Assembly (NCBI GenBank): GCA_035293765.1
Contig: DATGMF010000003.1
Coordinates: 7,875 to 71,874 of the forward strand
Origin: DASRHT01 sp035293765
GTDB lineage: Bacteria; Chloroflexota; Ktedonobacteria; Ktedonobacterales; Ktedonobacteraceae
Direction: 5' to 3'
DNA: 64,000 nt
Part shown: piece by piece, positions 25,488-35,270 of the stretch
Numbering within the stretch: position 1 is the stretch's first letter
How the letters are laid out: the number at the start of each line of letters is the position of its first letter
Notes under the pieces: model-generated
What the model was told of the DNA's origin: nothing
The model's database searches: none
The model's input: only the letters and a program-made list of their open reading frames with translations
Made by a program: the position numbers and the translations under genes

Positions 25488-26918
25488 CTACTCCTTTTTG
25501 CGATCCTCCGGCGGAGGTTCGTCCGTTGGCGAGAGCATACGCAGTAAGCGCGCGGGTACCCCAACTACTAACGCTCCAGGAGGGACATCTCTGTTTACAA
25601 CAGCGCCTGAGCCAGTATAGGCATGGTCGCCCACTGTAACAGGAGCAATTAATATTGTATCACAGCCAAGAAAGGCCCCTTCACCAATGATCGTCGGGTG
25701 CTTGTGCTTGCCATCATAATTCGAAGTGATCGTGCCTGCGCCGATATTGGTATGCGCGCCCACGGTGGCGTCGCCAAGATAGCTGACGTGGTGGATATCC
25801 GTCTCGGGTCCGATATATGAATTTTTTATTTCAGCAAAATTGCCCATGCGCACGCCGCGCGCCAGGTGCGCGCCAGGGCGACAATGGCTGAACGGTCCCA
25901 TGCTTACATCATCCTCAAAGGTTGATGCTTCAACCACAGAGTTGCGGATAACGCAGCGTGCTCCGATTTTTGAATCATCAATAGTTGTCGCCGGCCCAAT
26001 CCTGCACGCCGGGCCGATGATTGTTTTACCTGTGATCATTGTGCCGGGCAAAATGACGGTATCGATGCCAATCTCCGCCTCATCATCGATATAGGTGGTG
26101 GCGGGATCGACGATGGTTACGCCGTCATACATATGCCGTTCCAGCACGCGCTGGCGCAATAGCCGTTCAGCCTCAGCCAGTTGCACGCGGTTATTGACGC
26201 CAATGGTCTCGTCCAGCGTCCCCTGCACGCTGACAATGGTGCATCCCTGTGAGCTGGCAATACCGATCAAGTCGGTCAGATAGTACTCGCCGGAGGGGTT
26301 GCGCGGCAAGTTCTGAAGCGTGGGCCAGAGCCAGGAACGCTCAAAGCAGTACACGCCCGAATTGATCTCATTGATGCGTTTCTGCTCTTCGGTCGCGCGT
26401 TTGACCTCGACAATCTCCTGAATGCGTCCGTCAGCGTTACGCACCACGCGGCCAAAATCGGACGGTTGATTCGTGCATGCAGTCAGAAAGGTCACTATCG
26501 CCTTCTGAGTAAGATGCTCGGCGAGGACGCGAGCAAGAATTTCGCTACGGACCAGAGGCGTATCGCCGTAGCAGACAAGAACGGTTTGCGGCAGCGGATC
26601 GAGTTCGTCAACCACGGGTTGCGCGGCAAGCACAGCGTCGCCGGTTCCCAGTTGCTCTTGCTGGATCGCATACAGGCAACGTTCGCCAAAGGCAGCTTTC
26701 ACCTGTGCTGCTTCGTGTCCAAGCACAACGATAGGACGATGGACCGAAACAGGCTCAGGAATGGCTTTGAAGGATGGGGCGGAGGGAATGGCTTCAACCG
26801 ACTTGAGTACATGAGCCAGCAGGGGAGCGCCAGCGAGTTGATGGAGCACCTTAGGCAATGTTGAACGCATCCGCGTACCTTGACCTGCTGCCAGCACTAC
26901 GGTCGCATATGTGTTCAT
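25488..26918 (-). CDS. glmU: Bifunctional UDP-GlcNAc pyrophosphorylase / glucosamine-1-phosphate acetyltransferase
   Basis: 476 residues. It makes UDP-N-acetylglucosamine for cell-wall synthesis. The N-terminal uridyltransferase has LAAGQGTRMRSTLPKVLHQLAG with the nucleotide-binding loop, CYGDTPL, and the EINSGVYCF segment. The C-terminal left-handed beta-helix shows hexapeptide repeats, the acetyl-CoA site NFAEIKNSYIG, and YDGKHKH. A tRNA-Gln gene is directly upstream on the same strand. Confidence 0.97.
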   Translation of the reverse strand: MNTYATVVLAAGQGTRMRSTLPKVLHQLAGAPLLAHVLKSVEAIPSAPSFKAIPEPVSVHRPIVVLGHEAAQVKAAFGERCLYAIQQEQLGTGDAVLAAQPVVDELDPLPQTVLVCYGDTPLVRSEILARVLAEHLTQKAIVTFLTACTNQPSDFGRVVRNADGRIQEIVEVKRATEEQKRINEINSGVYCFERSWLWPTLQNLPRNPSGEYYLTDLIGIASSQGCTIVSVQGTLDETIGVNNRVQLAEAERLLRQRVLERHMYDGVTIVDPATTYIDDEAEIGIDTVILPGTMITGKTIIGPACRIGPATTIDDSKIGARCVIRNSVVEASTFEDDVSMGPFSHCRPGAHLARGVRMGNFAEIKNSYIGPETDIHHVSYLGDATVGAHTNIGAGTITSNYDGKHKHPTIIGEGAFLGCDTILIAPVTVGDHAYTGSGAVVNRDVPPGALVVGVPARLLRMLSPTDEPPPEDRKKE

Positions 26919-27100
26919 GATAAAATTTACAGACCTTTGTGTATTTTAGATGGCTAAGGATGCAGGAGCGGCCTTGATAATTTAAACTATGTTGCATCAC
27001 GAGAAGAGACTGGCTCCGGCCAGGTTAGAAGCCACCTGGATGATTTTCCCGCTTTGCACCCACACGCAACCAACATACTTCATCATCTTAATAAAAGAGG

Positions 27101-27172
27101 CTCGGGCGCTAGGATTCGAACCTAGGAATAACGGATCCAAAGTCCGTCGCCTTACCGCTTGGCCACGCCCGA
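27101..27172 (-). tRNA. tRNA-Gln (UUG)
   Basis: On the minus strand the acceptor TCGGGCG pairs with CGCCCGA, discriminator G. The anticodon stem ACGGA/TCCGT holds loop CUUUGGA with anticodon UUG. The T arm is CTAGG-TTCGAAT-CCTAG. No CCA is encoded. 72 bases. Confidence 0.97.
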
Positions 27173-27275
27173 TCATCATGTAGCTTACAGAACCGTAAGC
27201 ATGCCGTGATTATATCATGCCCCTACAGTTTTAGCAATATATCAAAATGGGATTCTGCGTTATTTAGCACAAAAA

Positions 27276-27464
27276 TTACTGCTTGTCCCGTTTAATTCTG
27301 CGCTCTTGCACAAATTGCTCAAAATCATCGACGCGAATACGAAGGACCTTGCCAAAACGATACGCGATCAGCGACCCATCACGGATATAAGTGCGTATGG
27401 TTTCTTCTTTTAAGCTAAGGCGTCTGGCTACTTCTTCGACGGAAAGAAAGTCTTTATCATTCAC
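27276..27464 (-). CDS. Excisionase-type helix-turn-helix protein, 62 aa
   Basis: Small DNA-binding protein of the MerR-like/HTH_17 class: LSVEEVARRLSLKEETIRTYIRDG is the winged helix-turn-helix and IAYRFGKVLRIRVDDFEQFVQER is the wing and C-terminal helix. This family includes phage excisionases and small chromosomal regulators. There is no integrase or phage gene nearby, so a chromosomal role is more likely. AGGA lies 10 bases before the ATG. Confidence 0.85.
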   Translation of the reverse strand: MNDKDFLSVEEVARRLSLKEETIRTYIRDGSLIAYRFGKVLRIRVDDFEQFVQERRIKRDKQ

Positions 27465-27487
27465 GGCAGTATCCTGTTTTTATGGTA

Positions 27488-27517
27488 ATTATAGGTCAAA
27501 ACGCAAAACTACGTCAA
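27488..27517 (-). promoter_or_regulatory. Promoter of the HTH gene
   Basis: Minus strand TTGACG (27512-27517), 18 bases, TATAAT (27488-27493): near-consensus. The leader is only about 17 bases. Confidence 0.8.
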
Positions 27518-27616
27518 TAAAGCTTGACAGATGCAATAAAGCTCATCTCTATTAGTGTAAGACAGTAAATACTTGTAGATACAGGTAGCAAACAGCCAGG
27601 AGAAGTATATAGCGAT

Positions 27617-27690
27617 GTAGGGGCCATCCCTTGCGCTTGCCCCGCAAGCCGTTCGACCTGTTCAGGGCAGGCGCAAGGCACTGCCCCTAC
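27617..27690. repeat. GTAGGGGC-type palindromic repeat downstream of thpR
   Basis: Terminal GTAGGGGC (27617-27624) and GCCCCTAC (27683-27690) with an inner pair CCTTGCGC (27629-27636) / GCGCAAGG (27671-27678). The left end, GGGGCCATCCCTTGCGCTTG, is shared with the copy at 58036. It is in the 3' flank of thpR. Confidence 0.75.
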
Positions 27691-27700
27691 AATCAAGCTC

Positions 27701-28288
27701 TTACTGGGCAACTCCGCCAAACACATACTCATGCAAGCTGGTATAATGCGCGCCGCTTCTGGAGAGTTCGCTCTTCATCATATGGATGAGGCTCGCGGAA
27801 TAGTTGGTGGAAGAGGCAATGCCGCGCTGGTCGCCCGTGAGCAAGCGCTGGAGTTCCTGTTGTTCGCCGGGGGTCAGGGGAGATTTGATGCGCGCGAGGG
27901 TCAGGTGCGGCGAGAAAGGGCGCTGATCGATCTCGAAGCCGCGCTGCTCTAGCGCTTGATTGAGGAGGCGATGCAGCCGTACGAGCGAGCCCGATGGCTC
28001 TTCGATGCCCATCCAGATAATGCGCGGCTGGCGCGGCGAGCCAAATATGCCGAGCCGCGAGAGGCGGTAGGAGAAGGCTTTGACCTGCCGAGCAGCCGCG
28101 GCGGATGCGTTCATAGCCTCGCTGAGCTGCTCGTCGTTTAGCTCGCCAAGAAAGGCCAGCGTGAGATGGATACCGGCAGGATCGAGCCAGCGCACGCCAG
28201 GCAATGCCCGCGCCACCTGGCGGGTCACTTCCTCCAGGTGGCGTTGCAAGGCGGTATTCATTTCCAGGGCAATAAATGTTCTGGTCAT
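27701..28288 (-). CDS. thpR: RNA 2',3'-cyclic phosphodiesterase (LigT/ThpR type)
   Basis: 195 residues. It belongs to the 2H phosphoesterases; the two catalytic motifs are HLTLAFLG (about residues 42-49) and HLTLARIK (about 128-135). It begins RTFIALE as usual for the family. Its ATG overlaps the ftsH stop by four bases (ATGA), so the two are translationally coupled. Confidence 0.93.
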   Translation of the reverse strand: MTRTFIALEMNTALQRHLEEVTRQVARALPGVRWLDPAGIHLTLAFLGELNDEQLSEAMNASAAAARQVKAFSYRLSRLGIFGSPRQPRIIWMGIEEPSGSLVRLHRLLNQALEQRGFEIDQRPFSPHLTLARIKSPLTPGEQQELQRLLTGDQRGIASSTNYSASLIHMMKSELSRSGAHYTSLHEYVFGGVAQ

Positions 28289-30129
28289 GCGGCAAACAGC
28301 AAGCTATCGAGTTCCGCCCCGTCGATGGTCTCGACCTGGATCAGATGCTCAGAGATAGCAATCAACTTCTCTTTCTTCTCACGTAAGATATTGAGGGCCG
28401 TGGCGTATGCCTGCTCGACGAGTGTGGAGATTTCGGCATCAATCTTCGCCGCAGTTTCGGCGCTGATCGACGAGTTGCCTTCGGCGTCCGGCTTGAGCAA
28501 AACATTGCCAAGCGAGGTCATGCCGAACTCGCAGACCATGCGGCGAGCGATATTGGTCACATACTCTATATCCTGGCTGGCGCCCGTCGTGATATCGCCA
28601 AACATGATCTCCTCCGCCGCACGTCCGCCCATCGCTCCCGCCATCTTCGCCAGCAGTTCCGAGCGCCGCATCAAGTAGCGGTCCTCAGCCGGAGCCTGCA
28701 CGGTAATGCCCAGCGCCATACCGCGCGCAATTGCCGACACTTTCTGCACAGGATCGGCTCCGGGCATTGAGCGCATCACAATGGCATGGCCGACTTCGTG
28801 ATAGGCGATGATCGCCTTCTCGGCCTCAGTGATCATGCGACTCTTGCGCTCAGGGCCAGCCATCACGCGCAGGATCGACTCCTCCAGATGGGGCTTACTG
28901 ATCAGGCTCTCGCCATCGCGGGCGGCCAGCAGAGCGGCTTCATTCAAAAGATTGGCAAGATCGGCGCCGGAGAAGCCTGCCGTCTGCCGCGCCAGATCGG
29001 TCAGCGTGACTTCGGGTGCAAACGGCTTCCCTTCGGCATGGACTTCAAGAATGGCGAGGCGACCGCGAATATCCGGCTTATCCAGCATCACACGACGATC
29101 AAAGCGGCCCGGGCGCAGCAGAGCGGGATCAAGTACATCGGGCCGATTGGTGGCAGCAATCACCACAATGTTGGTATGCCTGTCAAAGCCATCCATCTCG
29201 ACCAGCAACTGATTGAGCGTCTGCTCGCGCTCGTCGTTGCCGCCCGTGCTTGAGTTATTGCGCTGGCGACCGACGGCATCGATCTCGTCGATGAAGATAA
29301 TGCACGGGGCATGCTCTCTGGCTTCCTTGAAGAGGCTACGCACGCGAGCGGCACCGACACCGACAAACATCTCCACGAATTCAGAGCCGCTAATATTATA
29401 AAAAGCAACGCCAGCTTCGCCCGCGACCGCGCGCGAAATCAACGTCTTGCCGGTACCTGGCGCACCCACCAGCAGGACGCCTTTGGGAGTGCGCGCGCCC
29501 ATCGCCGTAAAGCGATCTGGATGTTTGAGAAACTCGACGATCTCCTGTAGCTCCGTCTTCGCCTCCTCGACGCCTGCGACATCTTTAAATAACACGGTCG
29601 GACGCGACTCGTTGAAGCGCCGCGCCTTTGAGCGAGCAAAGGGCATGGCCTGGCCGCCTACGTTATTGCGCCGGATGAAATAATACATGCCACCAATAAC
29701 GAGCACAATCAGCAGCAGGTCTACTACTCCCTGCGCCCACTGGTTGCGCTGACCATTATCGATATTGACGGTCACGCCATCGCGCCGCAGTATCTCGGTT
29801 ATCGGCTGCCCATCTTCTTTGACGGCATGGTACTGATTCCCCGCGCTACTCCTGGCTAGTACGTCACTGCCACTGATCGTCACCGACTTTAACTGGTGAT
29901 GATCGGCCATGTTGAGCAAATCGCTAATCGGCTTCTCCTGAACCGAATTTCCCCCTACGGTAATACTTACAAAGCGAATCCCTGCAACCAGCAGCAAGAG
30001 TACGCCTAACATTACCAGCACCGCTACTCTGTAACGCAGCAGCAGCTTTTGCATCTTCGCCATTTTCGGAGATGTGTTCTGCGTTTTGGGATTCGTTGTC
30101 TCTCGGTTATCTTTCTGGGGAATTTCCAT
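28285..30129 (-). CDS. ftsH: ATP-dependent zinc metalloprotease FtsH
   Basis: 614 residues. Membrane-anchored AAA protease. Two transmembrane helices (about 31-53 and 131-149) flank a short external domain. AAA: Walker A GAPGTGKT (about 229-236), Walker B IIFIDEIDAVG, and SRH ATNRPDVLDPALLRPGRFDR. The zinc site HEVGH is at about 453-457. An N-terminal cytoplasmic extension of about 25 residues (ending KMAKMQKLLLRYR) precedes helix 1. An imperfect palindrome lies in its leader. Confidence 0.97.
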   Translation of the reverse strand: MEIPQKDNRETTNPKTQNTSPKMAKMQKLLLRYRVAVLVMLGVLLLLVAGIRFVSITVGGNSVQEKPISDLLNMADHHQLKSVTISGSDVLARSSAGNQYHAVKEDGQPITEILRRDGVTVNIDNGQRNQWAQGVVDLLLIVLVIGGMYYFIRRNNVGGQAMPFARSKARRFNESRPTVLFKDVAGVEEAKTELQEIVEFLKHPDRFTAMGARTPKGVLLVGAPGTGKTLISRAVAGEAGVAFYNISGSEFVEMFVGVGAARVRSLFKEAREHAPCIIFIDEIDAVGRQRNNSSTGGNDEREQTLNQLLVEMDGFDRHTNIVVIAATNRPDVLDPALLRPGRFDRRVMLDKPDIRGRLAILEVHAEGKPFAPEVTLTDLARQTAGFSGADLANLLNEAALLAARDGESLISKPHLEESILRVMAGPERKSRMITEAEKAIIAYHEVGHAIVMRSMPGADPVQKVSAIARGMALGITVQAPAEDRYLMRRSELLAKMAGAMGGRAAEEIMFGDITTGASQDIEYVTNIARRMVCEFGMTSLGNVLLKPDAEGNSSISAETAAKIDAEISTLVEQAYATALNILREKKEKLIAISEHLIQVETIDGAELDSLLFAA

Positions 30130-30422
30130 GCGAAGTCATCAGCCCCTTCTATTGCTTTCCAGGTCTATTCCTTAAAACTCCGGGTCTATAGCTACTATAC
30201 AACCCGGAACCTACATATTCCACACTACGTCTCGCTGTATCATTGGATTTCAACAGGCACATGAGGTTAGAGGTAGTATAGCGTATGAGATTCTATTTAG
30301 CAAGATAAGTATAAGCTTAGAAGGCTGAGAAAGCTTAAAATCCAGTACTTTTAGCGTAGGAAAAATGGAATCAATCAGCGTATGCAAGCAAGCGACCTAA
30401 TTATGCTATCAACAGCATTTCC
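30130..30422. other. ftsH-transporter intergenic region
   Basis: Apart from the palindrome at 30180 I see no gene or clear RNA; the stretch is AT-rich and divergent-promoter-like. Confidence 0.4.
30180..30207. promoter_or_regulatory. Palindrome in the ftsH leader
   Basis: CCGGGT-C-TATAG-CTA-CTATA-CA-ACCCGG, 51-78 bases before the ftsH start. It could be an operator or an RNA hairpin. Confidence 0.4.
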
Positions 30423-30451
30423 TTGTACAAACGGCTATTTCAGAGTATACT
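30423..30451 (+). promoter_or_regulatory. Promoter of the OFA transporter
   Basis: TTGTAC (30423-30428), 17 bases, TATACT (30446-30451). The leader is about 110 bases. Confidence 0.6.
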
Positions 30452-30567
30452 TATGGTTAAGTTGGTGAATTTAGAGCCACTGTTTCACCAGCTTCGCTAG
30501 CAACACTGGTCTCCGGTTCCTTATCATAACCCATTGCAGAGAGGAATTATTCAGAAGGGAGTCTTCC

Positions 30568-31818
30568 ATGAGCAGCACAGCCACTAGTAGTTCTTCCCTC
30601 CCCAATCGTTGGGTCATTGCCATCGCAGCCTTTATTATGCAGCTTGCCCTGGGCGCTGTCTATGCCTGGAGTGTCTTTCTCACTCCGGTAACTACCGCCT
30701 ACCACGTCACTAAGGCGCAAGGCAACCTCACATTCAGCTTTGCCCTGCTCGCTTTAGGCGTCACCGCCGGTTTTGGCGGCTATTTTAACAGTCGTTTTGG
30801 GCCGCGCACTATCGCTACCGTTGCGGGTATTTTCTATGGGGTGGGGGTAGCTCTTGCCGGCTTCGTTGCGCCCAATATCTATCTGCTCTACCTGACCTAC
30901 GGCATCATCGGGGGCATTGGCCTGGGACTTGGCTACATTGTCGCCCTGGCAATGCTGATTAAGTGGTTCCCGGATCGGCGCGGCTTTATCACTGGTCTGG
31001 CGGTGGCGGGCTTCGGCGCTGGCGCTGCCATTACCGGCCCGGTTGCGGCTGCCTATCTGCTGCCCAGTCTGAAGCTCAGCAACACGTTCCTTGTTCTCGG
31101 GATCGCCTACTTCATCATCGTTGTTGTTGCGGCCCAGTTCTTCCGCACCGCGCCCGAAGGTTACGCTCCCGCCGGTTGGACCCCGACACCAAAGCTGCAG
31201 GAAATTCGCTCTACACGCGAATATACACTGGGAGAGTCGCTTACTTCCCCCAGATGGTATGTCCTGTGGCTTATTCTGGCACTGAACGTCACGGCAGGAG
31301 CCGCACTGATCTCGGTTGCTTCGCCGGTGGCTCAGGACTTCACCAAAGTTGGATCTGCTCTCGCCTCTACTCTGGTGATTACCATCTCGATCTTTAATGG
31401 CGCGGGGCGCCTGTTCTGGGGCTGGCTCTCGGATGCCATCGGTCGCCCATTCACCTTCCTGAGCCTGTTTGTGATCCAGATCTTTGCCTTCGCCCTGACG
31501 CCCTTTATCGGCAATTTCGCGCTCCTCTTTATACCATTTTCAATCGTTGGCTTGTGCTACGGCGGCGGCTTCGGGACCATGCCAGCTTTCGCGGCAGACT
31601 TCTTCGGCCCCAAAAACGCTGGCACGATCTATGGCGCGATGCTGACAGCATGGAGCGCTGGCGGTATTGTTGGTCCCCTGCTTATCGCGAGCATAGACAC
31701 CAGGACAGCTCTTTTCATTATCGCTGGCATCATGCTGGTAAGCTGCGCCCTGCCGTTGATCGCTCGCGCTCAAGCACGCCAGGAACAGCCTGCGCCAGTC
31801 GCTACCGGCGGGAAATAG
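30568..31818 (+). CDS. OFA-family MFS transporter (oxalate/formate antiporter type)
   Basis: 416 residues with twelve hydrophobic segments. The N-terminus NRWVIAIAAFIMQLALGAVYAWSVF is the OFA signature, the loop 2-3 motif reads GGYFNSRFGPR, and GGIGLGLGYI is in helix 4. A central loop (about 190-225) separates the two halves. Members move oxalate, formate or other carboxylates. Directly downstream is a formate dehydrogenase operon, so formate import is the best guess from context. Confidence 0.88.
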   Translation: MSSTATSSSSLPNRWVIAIAAFIMQLALGAVYAWSVFLTPVTTAYHVTKAQGNLTFSFALLALGVTAGFGGYFNSRFGPRTIATVAGIFYGVGVALAGFVAPNIYLLYLTYGIIGGIGLGLGYIVALAMLIKWFPDRRGFITGLAVAGFGAGAAITGPVAAAYLLPSLKLSNTFLVLGIAYFIIVVVAAQFFRTAPEGYAPAGWTPTPKLQEIRSTREYTLGESLTSPRWYVLWLILALNVTAGAALISVASPVAQDFTKVGSALASTLVITISIFNGAGRLFWGWLSDAIGRPFTFLSLFVIQIFAFALTPFIGNFALLFIPFSIVGLCYGGGFGTMPAFAADFFGPKNAGTIYGAMLTAWSAGGIVGPLLIASIDTRTALFIIAGIMLVSCALPLIARAQARQEQPAPVATGGK

Positions 31819-31839
31819 CATTCTCGCGCCATAATTTGC

Positions 31840-31867
31840 GTCACCAGGGACATATATCCCTGGTGAC
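31840..31867. terminator. Hairpin after the OFA gene
   Basis: GTCACCAGGGA (31840-31850) / TCCCTGGTGAC (31857-31867), a perfect 11-bp stem with loop CATATA. There is no T run, so termination may need Rho. Confidence 0.6.
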
Positions 31868-31957
31868 CCGCTATCTCCAGCAGGTTCCTCCCCGGCTTTA
31901 CAGTATTGACGTTAAATTTTGACGCACACCTGCTGGTTTATTCGTAACCTGGCGCTA

Positions 31958-31966
31958 TGGTACAAT
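31958..31966 (+). promoter_or_regulatory. Possible extended -10 promoter of fdhA
   Basis: TGG-TACAAT fits an extended -10; no good -35 is at the matching distance. RNA would start near 31973. Confidence 0.35.
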
Positions 31967-32053
31967 ATAGCCACATTCATACCAGGGAATAAGGTGAGCA
32001 AGAAGCGGCGGCGAGACCCCGTCCGGGATATCCCACAAGAAGGAATGCATGCT

Positions 32054-35000
32054 ATGCAAGAACACTCATTATTGCCAGAGGTAGTGCAGACCACGATCTC
32101 CGAGGTCATGCAGATAGGCTCTACTGTACAGCCTTTTAGCAAAGAGAGCCTGGAAAAGGCGCCACGCATTCGAGACGCGAAGGTGGTCCACAGCGTCTGC
32201 CCGTATTGCGCCGTGGGCTGCGGCCTGAATGTCTACGTCAAAGATGGGAAGGTGATTGATATCGAGGGCAATCCCGATAGCCCCATCAATCATGGAACGC
32301 TCTGCCCGAAAGGGTCCGCAACCTTCCAATACACGGTCAATCCCAGCCGCCTGACGCAGGTGCTCTACCGCGCGCCGTACAGCACCCATTGGGAAGTCAA
32401 ATCACTCGCCTGGGCGATGGAACAGATCGCCCAGCGGGTGAAAAAGACGCGCGACGAGACCTTTGTCGATTATTTGCCCGATGGGCGTGAAGTCAATCAT
32501 ACCCTGGGCATTGCCTCTCTTGGTGGGGCCACGCTCGACGTAGAAGAGAACTATCTGATGAAGAAGTTGCTCACCGGCGGGCTCGGCATCGTCTCCATCG
32601 AGAACCAGGCCCGTATATGACACAGCTCTACTGTACCCGGTCTGGGTATAACATTAGGGCGTGGCGGAGCCACGACATTTCCGCAGGATCTCGTTAATAG
32701 CGACTGTATCTTAATCATGGGCAGCAATATGGCTGAGGCCCATCCGATTGCTTTTGCCAACGTGGTGAAGGCGAAGGAGCGGGGTGCGAAGGTGATCCAT
32801 GTCGATCCACACTTCTCGCGCACCTCGGCGCTGGCAAACCTGTATGTGCCGACGCGGGCGGGGTCCGACATCGTCTTCCTGGGTGCGATTATTCGCTACC
32901 TGCTGGAGCATAACGCCTATTTCCACGAGTACGTGGTGAATTATACCAACGCGCCCATGCTGATCAGCGCAGACTACAAGGACACGGAAGACCTGGATGG
33001 CATCTTCTCGGGCTTCGATCCCGCGACCGATTCTTATCCTGATGTGAGTAGCTGGGACTACCAGCGCGACGAACACGGGCAGCCCAAAACCGATCCGACG
33101 CTGCAAGACCCGCAATGCGTCTTCCAGATTATGCGCCGCCACTTCGCGCGCTACACGCCGGAGATGGTTGAGCAGACATGCGGGGTGCCGCGCGAAAAGT
33201 GGATGCAGGTGGTGCAGACGCTGATCGAGAATACCGGACGCGAACGCACGACCGCAATCTGCTACGCCGTCGGCTGGACGCAGCAATCGAAGGGTGTGCA
33301 AATTATTCGTTCAGCGGCGATTATGCAGCTTCTGCTGGGCAATATCGGGCGTCCCGGCGGTGGCATCATGGCGCTCCGTGGACACGCGTCGATTCAGGGC
33401 TCCACGGACGTTCCAACACTCTATGATCTGCTGGCCGGCTATATGCCACAACCAAGCGCGCTCCTACCGCAGCAAACATTAGCCGAATATATCGCAACCT
33501 CCGGCCAGAAAACGGGCTGGTGGTCTAACTTCCCAGCCTATATTATGAGCCTGCTCAAAGCCTGGTACGGCGAGGCCATCCACGACGGCGATAGCGACTG
33601 CGGCTACTGCTGGCTGCCCAAAACAGTGGGCGACCATTCGCACCTGGTCACCAGCTACGATATGCTGGACGGCAAGATCAAAGGCTACTTCCTCTTTGGG
33701 CAGAATCCCGCTGCGGGCAGCACCAATTCGCGCATGCAACGCCAGGCGTTGGAACAACTGGATTGGATGGTCGTGCGCGACCTTTACGAGGTGGAGTCGG
33801 CGGCGTTCTGGTATAAAGGACCAAAGGGAGAACCGGTCGATCCGAAGAAGGTCAAGACAGAAGTATTTTTACTGCCAGCCGCAGCCTCGACGGAAAAAGA
33901 GGGCAGCTTCACCAATACGCAGCGCCTCTTGCAGTGGCGCGATAAAGCAGTTGACCCGCCCGGCGATGCTCGCTCGGACCTCTGGTTCGTCTACCACCTG
34001 GGCAAACGGCTGAAAGAGCTGTACGCGGATAGTAAAGCGCCGAAAGATCGTCCATTGCAGGCGTTGACCTGGGACTATGACGCGACAGAGCCCGATCCGG
34101 ATTCGCGCATACCGGACGAGCCAGACGCGCTCCTGATCCTGAAAGAAATCAACGGGTACTATGCCCGTCCGCCTGAAGGTTCCGGCGAGTCGCCGGAACG
34201 CGTCTATAGCCTGAGAGACGCGCCCCATGTGCCGAACTTCGTTGCCCTCAAAGGCGATGGCAGTACGGCCTGCGGCTCCTGGATCTATAGTGGCGTCTAT
34301 CCAGAGCCGGGCAACAATCGGGCGGCGTCGCGCATACCCGATGGCTATACGAATTTGCAATGGGGCTTCTCGTGGCCCGCCAACCGGCGCATTCTGTACA
34401 ATCGCGCCTCGGCTGATCCGCAGGGTCGTCCGTGGTCGGAGCGCAAAAAGTATGTCTGGTGGGACGAGGAGCAGAAAAAATGGACCGGCTATGATATACC
34501 AGACTTCCCGGCCAATAAAGCTCCCGACTATACGCCGCCCCCGGGAGCAAAAGGGATGGATGCGATCTCTGGCAGCGATCCTTTTATTATGAAACCGGAC
34601 GGTCGGGGCTGGCTGTTCGCTCCTAAAGGGCTGAAGGATGGGCCTCTACCGGCGCATTACGAGCCAGCCGAATCGCCGGTGCATAATGCGCTCTACAAGC
34701 AGCAGAGTAACCCGGTGGCTCATTACTATCGGGAGCGCAAGGATAACGCTCTTGCGCCTGTTGGGGACGAGCGCTATCCCATTGTCATCACCACCTATCG
34801 TCTGACCGAGCATCACCTTAGCGGCCCTATGACGCGCTGGATGCCCTGGCTCAACGCTTTGCAGCCGGAACTTTTCGCCGAGCTCAGTCCCGAACTGGCG
34901 AAGGAGCAGCATATCAAGCATGGGGAGCGGATAGTCATCAGCACGCCACGCGGTGAAATCGAGGCGCGGGCAATGGTTACGCGCCGTTTGCGGCCTTTAC

Positions 35001-35194
35001 GGATACAGGGGCGGATGGTTCACCAGATTGGTTTGCCCTTCCACTGGGGCTTCCAGGGGAAGAGCAAGGGCAGCATCACCAATGATCTGGCGCATATGGT
35101 GCTGGAGCCAAATGTGAGTATCGAGGAAGCAAAAGCGTTCACCTGCAATGTGCGCCCATTTCAGTATCCTCAAGCGGGTCGTGATAGCCACTAG
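32054..35194 (+). CDS. fdhA: Formate dehydrogenase catalytic subunit, selenocysteine-containing
   Basis: 1046 residues when the in-frame TGA at 32618-32620 is read as selenocysteine (residue 189). The context NQARI-Sec-HSSTVPGLG matches the E. coli FdnG/FdhF active-site region, and the frame runs on without another stop through GRGGATT and DLVNSDCILIMGSNMAEAHP. The [4Fe-4S] ligands are Cys49, Cys52, Cys56 and Cys84 (CPYCAVGC, GTLCPKG). The rest carries the bis-MGD domains. ATG 32054 has AAGAAGGA nine bases upstream; GTG 31994 is an alternative. No twin-arginine signal is seen. A bacterial SECIS hairpin follows the TGA. The last ten or so residues are encoded by a repeat. Confidence 0.93.
32632..32650 (+). 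promoter_or_regulatory. Bacterial SECIS element
   Basis: Eleven bases after the UGA, UGUACCC-GGUCU-GGGUAUA folds into a 7-bp stem (one G-U pair) with the loop GGUCU. The GGU in the apical loop is the SelB-binding signature, as in E. coli fdhF. Confidence 0.9.
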
Positions 35195-35257
35195 TTCCCG
35201 CTGCCCTTTGGAGGAGAAGTATACCATCGCATCCGACGTTGTCAAGTGGAAATGCAG
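35157..35257 (-). repeat. Promoter-hairpin repeat, copy A (antisense)
   Basis: On the minus strand TTGACA (35240-35245), 16 bases, TATACT (35218-35223), then a hairpin region: TCCTCCAA/TTGAGGA outer pairing, AGCGGG/CCCGCT middle, GTG/CAC inner. It covers the fdhA stop and the junction to fdhB, pointing back into fdhA. Related copies are at 36241, 44264 and 48845. Confidence 0.8.
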
Positions 35258-35270
35258 TAAGGAGTATACA

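Noticed and set aside
32045..32130. Twin-arginine signal at the start of FdhA (KKRRRDP with GTG 31994)
   Set aside because: No hydrophobic stretch follows the arginines, so it is not a Tat signal as seen.
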